Assembly: GCA_026126125.1 (NCBI GenBank)
Contig: JAHCJW010000004.1
Coordinates: 1-61,988 of the forward strand
DNA from: Devosia sp.
GTDB lineage: Bacteria; Pseudomonadota; Alphaproteobacteria; Rhizobiales; Devosiaceae
DNA: 61,988 nt
Direction: 5' to 3'
Shown: one piece after another, positions 8,813 through 17,105 of the stretch
Position numbering within the stretch: position 1 is the stretch's first letter
How the letters are laid out: every line of letters starts with the position of its first letter
Notes under the pieces: model-generated
What the model was told of the DNA's origin: nothing
Seen by the model: only the letters and a program-made list of their open reading frames with translations
The model's database searches: none
Made by a program: the position numbers and the translations under genes

Positions 8813-9343
8813 TCACCTGTCGGGGGTTTCTGCTGAGGGAAAGTCGATCCTGGATGCACCGCTGTCGTCCTCCAGGCGTCGGGCTTCGGCAAAGGTCAGA
8901 TGGATTTGCGAACGGCCGTCGTGATAGACGAAAGCCAAGGCTTTGCGATGCGAAACCAGATGTGCAGGCAAGGGGTCGTAGAGGACGGCGCCGCCCCCCA
9001 GCATGGGCGTGACGGAGCCAACATCGGCATTTGCGGTGGTTTCGACCCGCAGCAAATGCAGCCGCTGCCCGTCAGGGGCTATGCCAACGAAGGGAATGCG
9101 CGCCAGGCGCAGGAAGCTCGTGACATCCTTTGTGGCCTTGAAGCCTTCGAGAAAGCTGGTTTCCACGAGGTCCAGGTCGCGTTCGCGGTCGGAGACCGGC
9201 GGGACATGGCTTCCGGGCAGATGTGGCATTTGCCACTGGCTGGGCGCGTCCTGCCGGTTGTGCCCCTTTGTGAAAGCAAGCGCATGGTCATGATCATGGT
9301 GATGATGGTCGTGCGGGTGCGAATGGCTTTTGTGATCGTGCAT
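8813..9343 (-). CDS. Protein with histidine-rich N-terminus, putative nickel handling
   Basis: A 176-residue protein of no family known to me. From ATG 9343 (chosen because GTGAGG sits six bases upstream; GTG 9355 and ATG 9349 are alternatives) the first 20 residues contain 11 histidines interleaved with Asp, a metal-binding tail like those of HypB or UreE. The remainder looks like one compact domain with SFLRLARIPFVGIAP and RKALAFVYHDGRSQIHLTF. It lies between the guanidine-hydrolase-like gene, whose stop overlaps the alternative GTG start, and the nickel permease gene, 4 bp away, so a nickel store or chaperone is the likeliest role. That is inference. Confidence 0.7.
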   Translation of the reverse strand: MHDHKSHSHPHDHHHHDHDHALAFTKGHNRQDAPSQWQMPHLPGSHVPPVSDRERDLDLVETSFLEGFKATKDVTSFLRLARIPFVGIAPDGQRLHLLRVETTANADVGSVTPMLGGGAVLYDPLPAHLVSHRKALAFVYHDGRSQIHLTFAEARRLEDDSGASRIDFPSAETPDR

Positions 9344-9351
9344 CGTCATCC

Positions 9352-10557
9352 TCACAGTATTACCGGCTTGTCGATAATGGCCTTGTGAGCGCCCATCTTG
9401 CCATTGGCGACCATGGCTCCGAGTGCTTCGACGACGACGCGCGTAGCAAACAGGGAGGTAATATCGGAGGTATCGTAGCTTGGCGCCACTTCAACAACCT
9501 CCATGCCGCAAAGACCTTCGGCCGCCACCAGGCCAACGAGCTTGAGCACTTCGCGCGGCAGGAACCCGCCCGGCTCAGGCCAGCCCGTCCCGGGCACGAA
9601 ACCGCAATCGACACAGTCGATGTCGAACGAGAGATAGACCGCGTCCGTGCCGTCCCAAGCCTTCTCGAGCGCCATTTCGGCGGTCTTTGACAGCCCGATC
9701 CGCTCGATATCCTCGATCGTCAGGACGTTGCTGTTGCGCTTGCGGACTTCCTCGACGGCAACGCGCGGCACCTGCCAGCCGCCAATGCCCAACTGAACAA
9801 GGTTTTTCGCCGAAACATTGGGCAAATTGGTCGCCCAGAAATAGGGCGTATTGTGCATCTTCTCATCCATATCGGATTCCTGCATGTCGATATGACGATC
9901 GAAATGGATGATGCCGATCTTCTTGGACGTGCATTCGGCGATGCCGCGAATGGTTGGGTAGCCGATGGAGTGATCGCCGCCCAGGATCACCGGCATGGCG
10001 CCGGATGAAAAGACGTGACCGATGCCGCGGCTGATCTGGTCGAAGCACTTTTCGACATTGCCGGGGATGGTGAAGATGTCCCCCGCGTCGCACATGGTCA
10101 TCTGCTCGCGCAAGTCGACGCCCAGTTCGAAATTGTAAGGCGAATAGAGCCCCGAAATGCGGCGAATGCCTTGCGGTCCAAAGCGGGCGCCAGGCCGATA
10201 GGTAGCGCCACCATCGAAGGGGACGCCAACCACGGCGGCGTCATAACGACCGACATCGCGGACTTTTTCGACATAGGGCGCTTTGAGGAAGGTGTTGATA
10301 CCGGCAAAGTGCGGGTTTTCGCCCCGCGCAAATGTCGGGATCGAGCGATCCTTGAGGCTTTCAGCGCCCGGCAGGCCCATTTCGAGGGCCCACTCCAGTT
10401 CGCGCTTCAGCGCTGCGTTGGGCAGCTTGGATTCCGCCTCGATCGCATGCCAGGCCTGATGGCCGAGCTTTTCAAAGTCGCCATGGTGGCCGCGATGCGT
10501 GATTGGCCGTGCCGATGACCCCGCATAGCGATGCCCCCGAGCTCGTGAAAAATGCAT
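9352..10557 (-). CDS. gdmH: Arginase-family hydrolase, probable Ni2+-dependent guanidine hydrolase
   Basis: A 401-residue ureohydrolase, longer than typical agmatinase (about 310) because of an extended N-terminus. Metal-ligand motifs are GGDHSIGY, the second motif as FDRHID (the usual DAHxD with Arg for Ala), and SFDIDCVD. The stretch DRSIPTFARGENPHFAGINT and the tail FVPGTGWPEPGGFLPRE match, as I remember them, the cyanobacterial Sll1077-type guanidine hydrolases that split guanidine into urea and ammonia. The genes after it encode a His-rich protein and a HupE nickel permease, consistent with a nickel enzyme. The start has an AAGAGGAG ribosome site. Agmatinase or another guanidino-acid hydrolase is the alternative. 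No guanidine riboswitch was recognised upstream. Confidence 0.7.
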   Translation of the reverse strand: MHFSRARGHRYAGSSARPITHRGHHGDFEKLGHQAWHAIEAESKLPNAALKRELEWALEMGLPGAESLKDRSIPTFARGENPHFAGINTFLKAPYVEKVRDVGRYDAAVVGVPFDGGATYRPGARFGPQGIRRISGLYSPYNFELGVDLREQMTMCDAGDIFTIPGNVEKCFDQISRGIGHVFSSGAMPVILGGDHSIGYPTIRGIAECTSKKIGIIHFDRHIDMQESDMDEKMHNTPYFWATNLPNVSAKNLVQLGIGGWQVPRVAVEEVRKRNSNVLTIEDIERIGLSKTAEMALEKAWDGTDAVYLSFDIDCVDCGFVPGTGWPEPGGFLPREVLKLVGLVAAEGLCGMEVVEVAPSYDTSDITSLFATRVVVEALGAMVANGKMGAHKAIIDKPVIL

Positions 10558-10615
10558 GTCCAGATCTCCTCTTGCAAATACTTCGCCCTAAACTGCTGTA
10601 TTATTCGGATGGCGC

Positions 10616-10639
10616 GCCCTGTTGGCCCTGTTTGCCCTG
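10616..10639. repeat. Three GCCCTG repeats at 9-bp spacing
   Basis: GCCCTG occurs at 10616, 10625 and 10634, exactly 9 bp apart, in the 112-bp gap upstream of the guanidine-hydrolase-like gene. It may be a small regulatory repeat or chance in GC-rich DNA. Confidence 0.3.
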
Positions 10640-10669
10640 CATGACCATCGGAGGCGCTTGGCTGATCGG

Positions 10670-11791
10670 TCAGACTTTGTAACGAAGGATGGCGGCGAGC
10701 TCGCCATTGTCGGGCAGGTCCTCGCGGCGAACGCCGAGAATACGGGCACCGCTGGCCAGGGCGCGCACGGCGACCTCGTCGATTACCCCATAAGCAAAGG
10801 GTTCATCGGGTTCAGCGAAGGTGATGGCGCCTGTCTCGTCATCAACCGTGCCGGGCACGACGATGTCGATATTGACGAGAAGAGTATCGATGGCGCCTTG
10901 CGTTGCCGCGCGTGCGGCGAGCGAGACATCGGTAGTGGTGCGGTGTTCGCCCGTACGCCGGTCGAAAAGAGCGCGAAGCGAAGCCAGTTCACGCTGATAA
11001 GCGGCATCCAGGATCGGCCGAGCGGCCTGTGCAAGCTCGCCATCGCTCAGCTTTTCCGGGCTATCGACGATCCCGTCGGGCAAGAGGTTGGAATAGGAGC
11101 AGACCTGACGGAACAGATCGGCGAGCCGGCCAGTGGCGGCCAGGATAAGGGGCGCCTGGCGATCGATCAGCAATGGGCGCAAAGCGGCATCGACCTGTCG
11201 CAGATACTGGGTCAGGCGCACATTCTTGCCCTCGCTGCCGTGAATGCGACGGCTATGGCTGCGATCATTGAGCGTGGATTTTCCCACCGATGATGCGGCA
11301 TCCTCGGGCATGCCCAAGACCTTGATCTCTTCAGCAGGCAGGTCGGAATTAACGGCAACGAGGCGGACGGCATTTTCCGAAAGCGCCAGGACCAACCCCT
11401 CATTGGCAAAGGTCACCGACCTGAACAGGGGCTTGAGGTGGAAGCGATCCGTCACCATCAGCAATGGCTTGAGATCGTTCGGCAGGCGGTAGGCGCGTAT
11501 TTGGTGGTGTGTCGCAAACACGGCCAGGCTATGCGCCTGATAAGCCCAGAATCCGTCGTCGTCGGCCAGATCGAAAAGCTCGTCGGTGACGGCCTCACGC
11601 TGGCGGGTGGAGAGCCCGCGCGTCTCAAGCTGTTTGTCCACAGCCCTGATGAAGTTGCCAAAGGCAATCCTGGTGCCGGCAGTCTCGTGCGTAACGGGGG
11701 TGGTCGGCAGGTAAATCGACACACAGGCATCGTCACGGACCTGCGCCATGCTCGAGATTTCCTGAAGTGTCGGCATTTCAATGTATAACAT
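10670..11791 (-). CDS. baeRF-family protein (bacterial relative of archaeo-eukaryotic release factor 1)
   Basis: A 373-residue soluble protein resembling the baeRF group, bacterial proteins with the eRF1/Pelota core fold proposed to act on stalled ribosomes or in stress. Features I rely on: N-terminal VSIYLPTTP, the central DRFHLKPLFRS, a segment GAIDTLLVNIDIVVPG and the eRF1-C-like ending GARILGVRREDLP...LAAILRY. No GGQ loop is obvious. Start ATG 11791 follows AGAAG. It is 112 bp upstream of the guanidine hydrolase gene in the same direction, probably a separate unit. The AT-rich region 11830-11910 upstream is its likely promoter zone. Confidence 0.65.
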   Translation of the reverse strand: MLYIEMPTLQEISSMAQVRDDACVSIYLPTTPVTHETAGTRIAFGNFIRAVDKQLETRGLSTRQREAVTDELFDLADDDGFWAYQAHSLAVFATHHQIRAYRLPNDLKPLLMVTDRFHLKPLFRSVTFANEGLVLALSENAVRLVAVNSDLPAEEIKVLGMPEDAASSVGKSTLNDRSHSRRIHGSEGKNVRLTQYLRQVDAALRPLLIDRQAPLILAATGRLADLFRQVCSYSNLLPDGIVDSPEKLSDGELAQAARPILDAAYQRELASLRALFDRRTGEHRTTTDVSLAARAATQGAIDTLLVNIDIVVPGTVDDETGAITFAEPDEPFAYGVIDEVAVRALASGARILGVRREDLPDNGELAAILRYKV

Positions 11792-11975
11792 TTAGCTTCT
11801 CTGTATTATTCCCGAGACACTCACACTCAGGAAATCACTCAACCCGTTTTATTGCCATGCGTTCCAATAAATTATCTTAATAAGAAATTTTTATTATTAG
11901 GCTATATGGAAATATTTGCGCGACGAGGCGCCACTCGTTCGTGTTTTGCTTTATTCGCTCAATTGCGGCCTGGAT

Positions 11976-12016
11976 CGCATTCCCCGGGCAATGCCAGAGG
12001 CGCAGCGAGGAATGCG
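11976..12016. terminator. Inverted repeat downstream of the NmrA-type gene
   Basis: CGCATTCC at 11976-11983 and GGAATGCG at 12009-12016 form an 8-bp stem just beyond the stop of the 12031-12891 gene. The loop is long (25 nt) and there is no strong T-run. Possible terminator. Confidence 0.4.
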
Positions 12017-12030
12017 ACGGAAGGCTCCGG

Positions 12031-12891
12031 TCAGGCGGGGAAGACCACCTGCATCATACTGTCCAGCTTGGCGGGAGCCCGACCGAGCAGGTTGGCGAGA
12101 TCATCCGAAGGCAGATCATATTGTTGCGCCTTGATGTCTCTCAGCGTGCCCAGGGTCAGCCAGATCATGAATTCCGGTAGCTCCGCTGCCTTAAGAGCCT
12201 GCTGCAGCGCCGCCGGGGAAATATCCTGGTACCGCAGCGGCCGGCCGGCCTGTTTGGAGAGGCTCTCAGCGACATCGCCATAGGTCCAGGACCCCAGTCC
12301 GGTAATGTCGTAAGTCTTGCCGATATGCCCGCTCTGGAGCAGGACATTGGCGGCGGCCTCTGCCATCTCGCTCCTCAGCGCATAGGGCACGCGCCCATCG
12401 CCACCGGGCAGGAATATGCCGTCGCTGGGGGCCTTGGGCCCGGCGATCTGGGGGATCGCCTCGGCATACATTGTGTTGCGCATGAAGGTATAAGCCATGC
12501 CGCTGGCCCGAATATGATCCTCGGTCTGGAAATGACTGAGCATCAGGTCGCGTACCGCCGAGGTGTCGATGTCTTTGATGGCAAGGCCTGTGTAGACAAT
12601 GCGCTTGATGCCGTTTGCCGCCGCGATATCGACGGCACGCATCTGCTGGCGGGCGCGATCATGCGAGGTGGTGGAAACGAACAGGAATGTGTCGATGCCC
12701 TTGAAGGCAGCGGACAGGGAATCCGGATCGTCGAAATCGGCGATCCGCACGGCGATACCCTGGTCAATGAAATGGCCCGCCTTGTCGGCGTCTCTGGCCA
12801 GAACGACGAAGTCACCAGCGGGAATTTGGGTCTTAAGTTGGGCAACAACCTCGCGACCGAGGTTTCCGGTTGCGCCGGAAATGAGGATCAT
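12031..12891 (-). CDS. NAD(P)H-binding NmrA/QorB-type oxidoreductase
   Basis: Atypical short-chain dehydrogenase of 286 residues from ATG 12891, which has AAGGAG seven bases upstream; an ATG eight codons earlier lacks this. The nucleotide-binding loop is SGATGNLG at the N-terminus, followed by a DFDDPDSL segment and FVSTTSHDRAR. It resembles E. coli YtfG (quinone oxidoreductase 2), which reduces quinones with NADPH. The divergent neighbour is an HxlR regulator, as in the ytfG/ytfH pair, supporting a role in electrophile or quinone defence. Confidence 0.85.
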   Translation of the reverse strand: MILISGATGNLGREVVAQLKTQIPAGDFVVLARDADKAGHFIDQGIAVRIADFDDPDSLSAAFKGIDTFLFVSTTSHDRARQQMRAVDIAAANGIKRIVYTGLAIKDIDTSAVRDLMLSHFQTEDHIRASGMAYTFMRNTMYAEAIPQIAGPKAPSDGIFLPGGDGRVPYALRSEMAEAAANVLLQSGHIGKTYDITGLGSWTYGDVAESLSKQAGRPLRYQDISPAALQQALKAAELPEFMIWLTLGTLRDIKAQQYDLPSDDLANLLGRAPAKLDSMMQVVFPA

Positions 12892-12932
12892 CACAGTCTC
12901 CTTATCACCCATCACAGATAGGAGCCGCGGGC

Positions 12933-12948
12933 TGACAGGAAACTGTCA
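12933..12948. promoter_or_regulatory. Candidate HxlR operator
   Basis: TGACAGGAAACTGTCA, a 6-bp inverted repeat around GAAA, lies in the 96-bp divergent region between the reductase gene and the HxlR gene, where a shared operator is expected. Confidence 0.45.
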
Positions 12949-12987
12949 AAGTGTATAGTGAACTTTCTAGAATTCCGGGTGTTACCT

Positions 12988-13371
12988 ATGACCGCTGACG
13001 CTGAAATCGTGGATGTGAACGATGTTGATCGTGACTTGTGCAAACGTGCTTTCGTCATGGCGATCAAAGACGCGCTGAACGTCGTTAGTGGCAAATGGAA
13101 GCTGGCCATTGTCTGCACCATGCTCACGGGCCCCAAAGGCTTCGCGGAGATTGAACGTCTTCTGCCCGCGATAACAGCCAGAATGCTCTCACGCGAACTT
13201 CGCGAACTGGAGATCAATGCCGTAGTCGAGCATGTTTGTACCGGCGATGCAGGCGGCGGAAAAAAATACAAACTGACAGATTCTGGAAAACAACTGGAAC
13301 CCGTGATCTTCACCCTGGCTGGCTGGGGACAAGAACACCGGGCACTCACGTTAAATGGAGCGAAGATCTAA
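12988..13371 (+). CDS. HxlR-family transcriptional regulator
   Basis: Winged-helix MarR/HxlR regulator, 127 residues from ATG 12988 (GTG 12958 is an alternative). The HxlR core is clear: VVSGKWKLAIVCTML, GFAEIERLLPAITARMLSREL and YKLTDSGKQLEPVI. A cysteine lies N-terminal of the GKW motif but farther from it than usual; in relatives such as HypR the nearby Cys senses thiol-reactive stress. Divergent from an NmrA-type reductase with a palindrome between them, it probably controls that gene and itself. Confidence 0.88.
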   Translation: MTADAEIVDVNDVDRDLCKRAFVMAIKDALNVVSGKWKLAIVCTMLTGPKGFAEIERLLPAITARMLSRELRELEINAVVEHVCTGDAGGGKKYKLTDSGKQLEPVIFTLAGWGQEHRALTLNGAKI

Positions 13372-13400
13372 GGGTCTTTAGTTGCGAAATATTTTTCGTT

Positions 13401-13705
13401 TGTCCGCCATCAAGACGTATGTCCCAGAATTGGGTTTGAGCTTTAAGGAGAGTTCTGGTCTCGCCTGAGAGACGAAAGACCCAGAATGATGACGAAAACC
13501 ACAAAGCCACAGAAGCCCGCTGAACAGGTAGTCAAAGATATCCGCCGCGCGACCAGACAGCATTGCCGCGTTGTGCCGCGAGGAGGGCATCGCGCAAAGT
13601 CTCTCTTACACCTGGTCGAAGGCGTTCATGATGGCCGGCAAGCCCTGCCTGGCGGGTGATACAGCCCCGGCTGCGACCAATAATGAGGTCAAGGATTTGC
13701 GCTGA
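13401..13705 (+). mobile_element. IS3-family relic, left end and deleted orfA (copy 1)
   Basis: The left end TGTCCGCCATCA and about 85 bp of leader match 54903 onward. The orfA start (13486, M-M-T-K-T-T-K-P-Q-K-P-A-E-Q) reads to VKDIRRATRQH. An internal deletion and frameshift then join it to the later orfA part, IAALCREEGIAQSLSYTW through NEVKDLR and a stop at 13703-13705. No orfB, no right end. Not capable of transposition. Confidence 0.75.
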
Positions 13706-13745
13706 TGACACCCGCGGGAAACCCCATGGGCGTCGCACAGATCCG

Positions 13746-13783
13746 CGAGGCGAGTGCCTGTCAGCGACAAGACGCTCGCCTCG
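13746..13783. terminator. Inverted repeat beside the SIS gene
   Basis: CGAGGCGAG (13746-13754) and CTCGCCTCG (13775-13783) form a perfect 9-bp stem with a 20-nt loop, 34 bp past the end of the SIS gene. Likely terminates or protects the 3' end of the sugar operon that runs leftward to 13817. The remainder of 13372-13816 is IS relic or shows nothing. Confidence 0.5.
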
Positions 13784-13816
13784 AGAGTGGTGAGGTTCAG
13801 AGAACCGCAGAGGCCG

Positions 13817-14611
13817 CTATTTTTCGTTGGCCATGGTTTTCTTGAATTGAGCCAGATGCTTGGACTGCGCGTCGATCATCTTTTCGCGGTATTGGCCATA
13901 GATGATGTCGGTGTCGTGCAGGGTCACGCCCGGAATGGTCGGCGAGGCGAAAACCGGCAGTTCGATGCCCTTGTCGGCCAGCTTCTGCGCCGTGCGCGAC
14001 ACCAGCTCATGCATCATGATCATGGCGAGCACAGTCGAAGAGCCCGACACGGGACGGCTCCAGCCCTTGATATCGACAATGGCGTCTTCCACCGGCGCGC
14101 CGGTATCGATGACGATGTCGGCCGCATGCGGCAGGCGCTTTCCCGAGCTGTGCGTCGCCGGCTTGCTGGCATTGGACTTCGCCGTGATGGCGATCACCGT
14201 CAGGCCGCGCTCCTTGGCGTAAAGGGCGGTGTCGATACCCGAGGCATTGCTGCCCGAATGGCCGAAGATGACGATGGTGTCACCGGCATTGAGCGGCTGA
14301 TGATCGAGGAATTTTTCAGCGTATTTTTCGGTGCGTTCGAGCCAGAGCAGTTCGCGCACACCACCGGCACCGAGAATATTGTGCCACATGACGCGCGGGT
14401 CGGTCAGTGGATTGAAACCCAGATAGGAGCCATAGCGCGGATAGGTTTCCTGCACCGGCAGCACCGAGTGCCCCGAACCATAAAGATGCACGAGGCCGCC
14501 ATTGGCCAGGGTGTCGCTCATGGCCTTGGACGCGGCCTCGAAAGCGGCTTCGTTTTCGCCGGCGGTTTTTTCGGCGATGGCCGCGAGCTTGGAAATAAAG
14601 AGAGTGGACAT
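13817..14611 (-). CDS. SIS-domain sugar isomerase-like protein
   Basis: A 264-residue protein with one sugar-isomerase (SIS) domain, which binds phosphosugars. Visible motifs are GGLVHLYGSGHSVL (phosphate-loop region, about residues 38-51), GDTIVIFGHSGSNASGI, and a C-terminal helix HELVSRTAQKLADKGIELPVF. It belongs to the same group (UPF0309-like) as the protein at 34909-35685. Last gene of a minus-strand operon with an importer, ROK kinase and GntR regulator, so it may isomerise or sense the phosphorylated imported sugar. Confidence 0.8.
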   Translation of the reverse strand: MSTLFISKLAAIAEKTAGENEAAFEAASKAMSDTLANGGLVHLYGSGHSVLPVQETYPRYGSYLGFNPLTDPRVMWHNILGAGGVRELLWLERTEKYAEKFLDHQPLNAGDTIVIFGHSGSNASGIDTALYAKERGLTVIAITAKSNASKPATHSSGKRLPHAADIVIDTGAPVEDAIVDIKGWSRPVSGSSTVLAMIMMHELVSRTAQKLADKGIELPVFASPTIPGVTLHDTDIIYGQYREKMIDAQSKHLAQFKKTMANEK

Positions 14612-14629
14612 GGGATTTGGCCTTTCAAG

Positions 14630-15379
14630 CTAGACGTAAAGGGTTGAGCGGATTTCGTAGCGATCTGCCCGCATGGTGGAGACCGCGAATTCAAAGGGGC
14701 TGCGCTGATCGAAGGTGATGCGCTCGACCTCGAAGGCCGGCGTGCCGGCTGGCAGTTCGAGATCGGCAGCATCGCCAGCCGCGACAGCGCCGACGCGATA
14801 GACCTCCTTGGCCTTGACCGGGACAATGCCGGCATTGTCCTTGAGCCAGCGATAGAGCGAGGTCACGTTCGAAGCGGCTTCGAAGAGGCCCGGTACCCGG
14901 GCGGAAGGCAAATGGGTTGTCTGGATGCCGATGGGCTGGCCATTGCCGAGACGGAGGCGGCGGAGCTGCACAACGCTGTCGCCCTCGGCAATTTCAAGGG
15001 CTTCGGCAATCTGTGCGCTGGCTGGAATGACCTGGGCGAGCAGGAGACGCGTGCCCGGCGCGACGGCCAGCGTCTGCATTTCATCGGTAAAACTTGTGAG
15101 CCCCCGCACGCCGGCAACCATGGTAGCAGAGCGCACGAAGGTGCCACGACCATGTTCGCGGCGCAGCATGCCGGCTTCTTCGAGATTGCGCAGGGCATGG
15201 CGCAGGGTGATGCGGGAAATGCCGAGCATTTCGCACAAGCGGTCCTCATTGGGGATTTGCAGCCCGGGCGCCCACGCGCCCTGGTCGATGAGGTCGCGAA
15301 GTGCCATTTCCGCCTGGTGCCACAGCGGTTCGGGCCGACGCCGATCGGGACGCACCAGCCCCGCAGGTTCGTCGCTCAT
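14630..15379 (-). CDS. GntR-family regulator with UTRA ligand domain
   Basis: HutC/GntR-type repressor of 249 residues. The N-terminal winged helix is recognisable (LRDLIDQGAWAPGLQIPNE, then GISRITLRHALRNLEEAGML and REHGRGTFV). The C-terminal two thirds is a UTRA domain (residues about 95-240) that binds a small effector, often a sugar phosphate. It overlaps the ROK gene by 4 bp and lies inside the sugar operon it presumably controls; a direct repeat at 19403-19423 is a possible binding site. Confidence 0.9.
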   Translation of the reverse strand: MSDEPAGLVRPDRRRPEPLWHQAEMALRDLIDQGAWAPGLQIPNEDRLCEMLGISRITLRHALRNLEEAGMLRREHGRGTFVRSATMVAGVRGLTSFTDEMQTLAVAPGTRLLLAQVIPASAQIAEALEIAEGDSVVQLRRLRLGNGQPIGIQTTHLPSARVPGLFEAASNVTSLYRWLKDNAGIVPVKAKEVYRVGAVAAGDAADLELPAGTPAFEVERITFDQRSPFEFAVSTMRADRYEIRSTLYV

Positions 15380-16251
15380 TCTGTCCTCCTCCAGTTCGGG
15401 CCGAGCGCTCCGGCATAGGCAGCCCCGACCAGTCCCGCTTTGGCCCCGTGCCGAGCCGGCAACAGGGCGACGCCGCGCAAATGCGGCGGCAGGCGCCGAT
15501 CCACTTGGCTGCGCAAGAGGCTTTCCATGACATCAAAAGCATCGGCAACGCCGCCGGCAATGATGATGGCCGCCGGATCGAGCAAAGCCACGGCGGAGCC
15601 GATGGCGGCGCCCAGTGCGGCCATCGGGCGAGTTAGCAGCGCCAACGCCGCCGGATCGCCGCAGCGGGCGGCGGCAATGAGGTCGTGGCCTTTGGCAAGG
15701 CCGAGTGTCTGTGCCAACTGGTCAAGCGCCCTGCCCGCCGCTTGGCGCTCCAGCCAGCCGCTGACATCCTCCCCGCTATCGGCAAGATCGGCCGTGGCCC
15801 AGCCAAACGAACAGGCGCCGCCCGCATGGCCGGAAATGATCGTGCCCGAGGCCAGCACGGCCGAGCCGATGCCGGTGCCGATGGCAAGGAGAAGAGCGTC
15901 GGAAAGTCCCGTGGCGGCGCCGGCGCGCACTTCCGCGAGAAGACACAATTGCGCATCATTGCCAAGACCGATGAGCGTCCCGGCAAAAGCCTCGGCGAGA
16001 TCGAGCCCATCGAGATAGGGCAGGTTCGGCACCCAGCGGCACACCGTGCCCTGGGCGAGCCCCGGTATGCCGACTCCAAGAGCGCTCGCGCCATGCTGTG
16101 CCAGCAGGGGCCGGACCAGATCCAGAAATTCGGCGCGCGATTGGGGGGCGGGAACATCTTCGAGAAGCGTCACGCCGGCCGGATCGGCGCTATCGGCCAG
16201 GCCGACGCGGCAACGGGTACCGCCCAGGTCGATGGCAAGAACCGCACTCAT
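15376..16251 (-). CDS. ROK-family sugar kinase lacking the zinc-finger motif
   Basis: A 291-residue ROK kinase: N-terminal phosphate loop DLGGTRCRVGL, catalytic-base region GLGNDAQLCLLAE and second phosphate motif LAIGTGIGSAVL. The cysteine-rich zinc motif (CxCGxxGC) expected after the ISGHAGG segment is absent; the sequence reads SFGWATADL there. It phosphorylates a hexose or amino sugar, probably the imported substrate. Overlaps by 4 bp with both neighbours (permease and GntR genes), so expression is tightly coupled. Confidence 0.82.
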   Translation of the reverse strand: MSAVLAIDLGGTRCRVGLADSADPAGVTLLEDVPAPQSRAEFLDLVRPLLAQHGASALGVGIPGLAQGTVCRWVPNLPYLDGLDLAEAFAGTLIGLGNDAQLCLLAEVRAGAATGLSDALLLAIGTGIGSAVLASGTIISGHAGGACSFGWATADLADSGEDVSGWLERQAAGRALDQLAQTLGLAKGHDLIAAARCGDPAALALLTRPMAALGAAIGSAVALLDPAAIIIAGGVADAFDVMESLLRSQVDRRLPPHLRGVALLPARHGAKAGLVGAAYAGALGPNWRRTE

Positions 16252-17105
16252 CCCTTGACCCCCGTGGCGACGATGGAATCGACGAAGAAGCGCTGGAGGA
16301 AGACGAAGAGGATGACCGGCGGCAGCACCGCCAGGGTCGCCCCGGCCATGACCAGGCCGGTATTCATGGCGCCGCGATTATAGCTCAGGAGCCGGCTGAG
16401 CGAGATGACGATGGGATATTGATCCGTATTGCCCTGCAACACGGTCAGCGGCCACAGATAGCTGTTCCAGTGATAGACGAAGGCAAAAAGGGTTAGCGCG
16501 GCAATGGCCGGCAGCACCGAGGGCGCGACGATCTTGAAGAGGATCATAAACTCGGAGGCGCCATCCACACGAGCGGCGTCGATGAGATCATCGGGCACGC
16601 CCTTGATATATTGGCGCATGAGAAAAATGCCGAAGGCATTGGCCAGATTGGGCACCACGACGCCGAGCAGGCTGGCATTGAGCCCAAGATAGCCGGTGAG
16701 CCGATAGAGCGGGATCAGCGTCACGATGGGCGGCAGGAACATGGTGGCAATCAGGAGCGCAAACAGCCAGTCGCGGCCCTTGAAGCGGTATTTGGCAAAA
16801 GCATAGCCCGCCATCAGGCTGGTGACGACGATAGCGCTGGTGGTCACCAGAGCGATAAAGGCCGAATTGATGAAGGAACGGCCCAGATTGACCACGTCTG
16901 CAACTTCGGCATAGGCATTGAGATTGGGCGAGCCGGGCCACCAGACCGGCGGCACCTGCATGCTTTCTGAGGGCGTCTTGAGGCTTGAGAGCACCATCCA
17001 GACGAGGGGAAAGGCGGCAGCCACGGCAATTGCAAGGATGAGAAGGCTAACCAGCGTCCAGCGCCAGGTCGCCGGATAGCGCCGATAGGGACGCATGGCG
17101 CTCAT
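16248..17105 (-). CDS. Sugar ABC transporter permease, MalG-type
   Basis: A 285-residue permease with six hydrophobic segments and the EAA loop IDAARVDGASEFMILFKIVA near residues 185-205. It ends in FVDSIVATGVKG, the usual MalG-like tail. Overlaps by 4 bp with the MalF-like gene before it and the ROK gene after it. No ATPase is encoded in this operon. Confidence 0.92.
   Translation of the reverse strand: MSAMRPYRRYPATWRWTLVSLLILAIAVAAAFPLVWMVLSSLKTPSESMQVPPVWWPGSPNLNAYAEVADVVNLGRSFINSAFIALVTTSAIVVTSLMAGYAFAKYRFKGRDWLFALLIATMFLPPIVTLIPLYRLTGYLGLNASLLGVVVPNLANAFGIFLMRQYIKGVPDDLIDAARVDGASEFMILFKIVAPSVLPAIAALTLFAFVYHWNSYLWPLTVLQGNTDQYPIVISLSRLLSYNRGAMNTGLVMAGATLAVLPPVILFVFLQRFFVDSIVATGVKG

Noticed and set aside
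9352-10557. Agmatinase (SpeB) as the name for the arginase-family gene
   Set aside because: The long N-terminal extension, the FDRHID motif and the nickel-handling neighbours fit guanidine hydrolase better. Agmatinase stays a stated alternative rather than the call.
10558-10669. Guanidine (ykkC-type) riboswitch upstream of the guanidine hydrolase-like gene
   Set aside because: The 112-bp gap shows none of the conserved ykkC-I core, ACGR-loop hairpins of class II or the class III pattern that I could recognise. A covariance search would decide.
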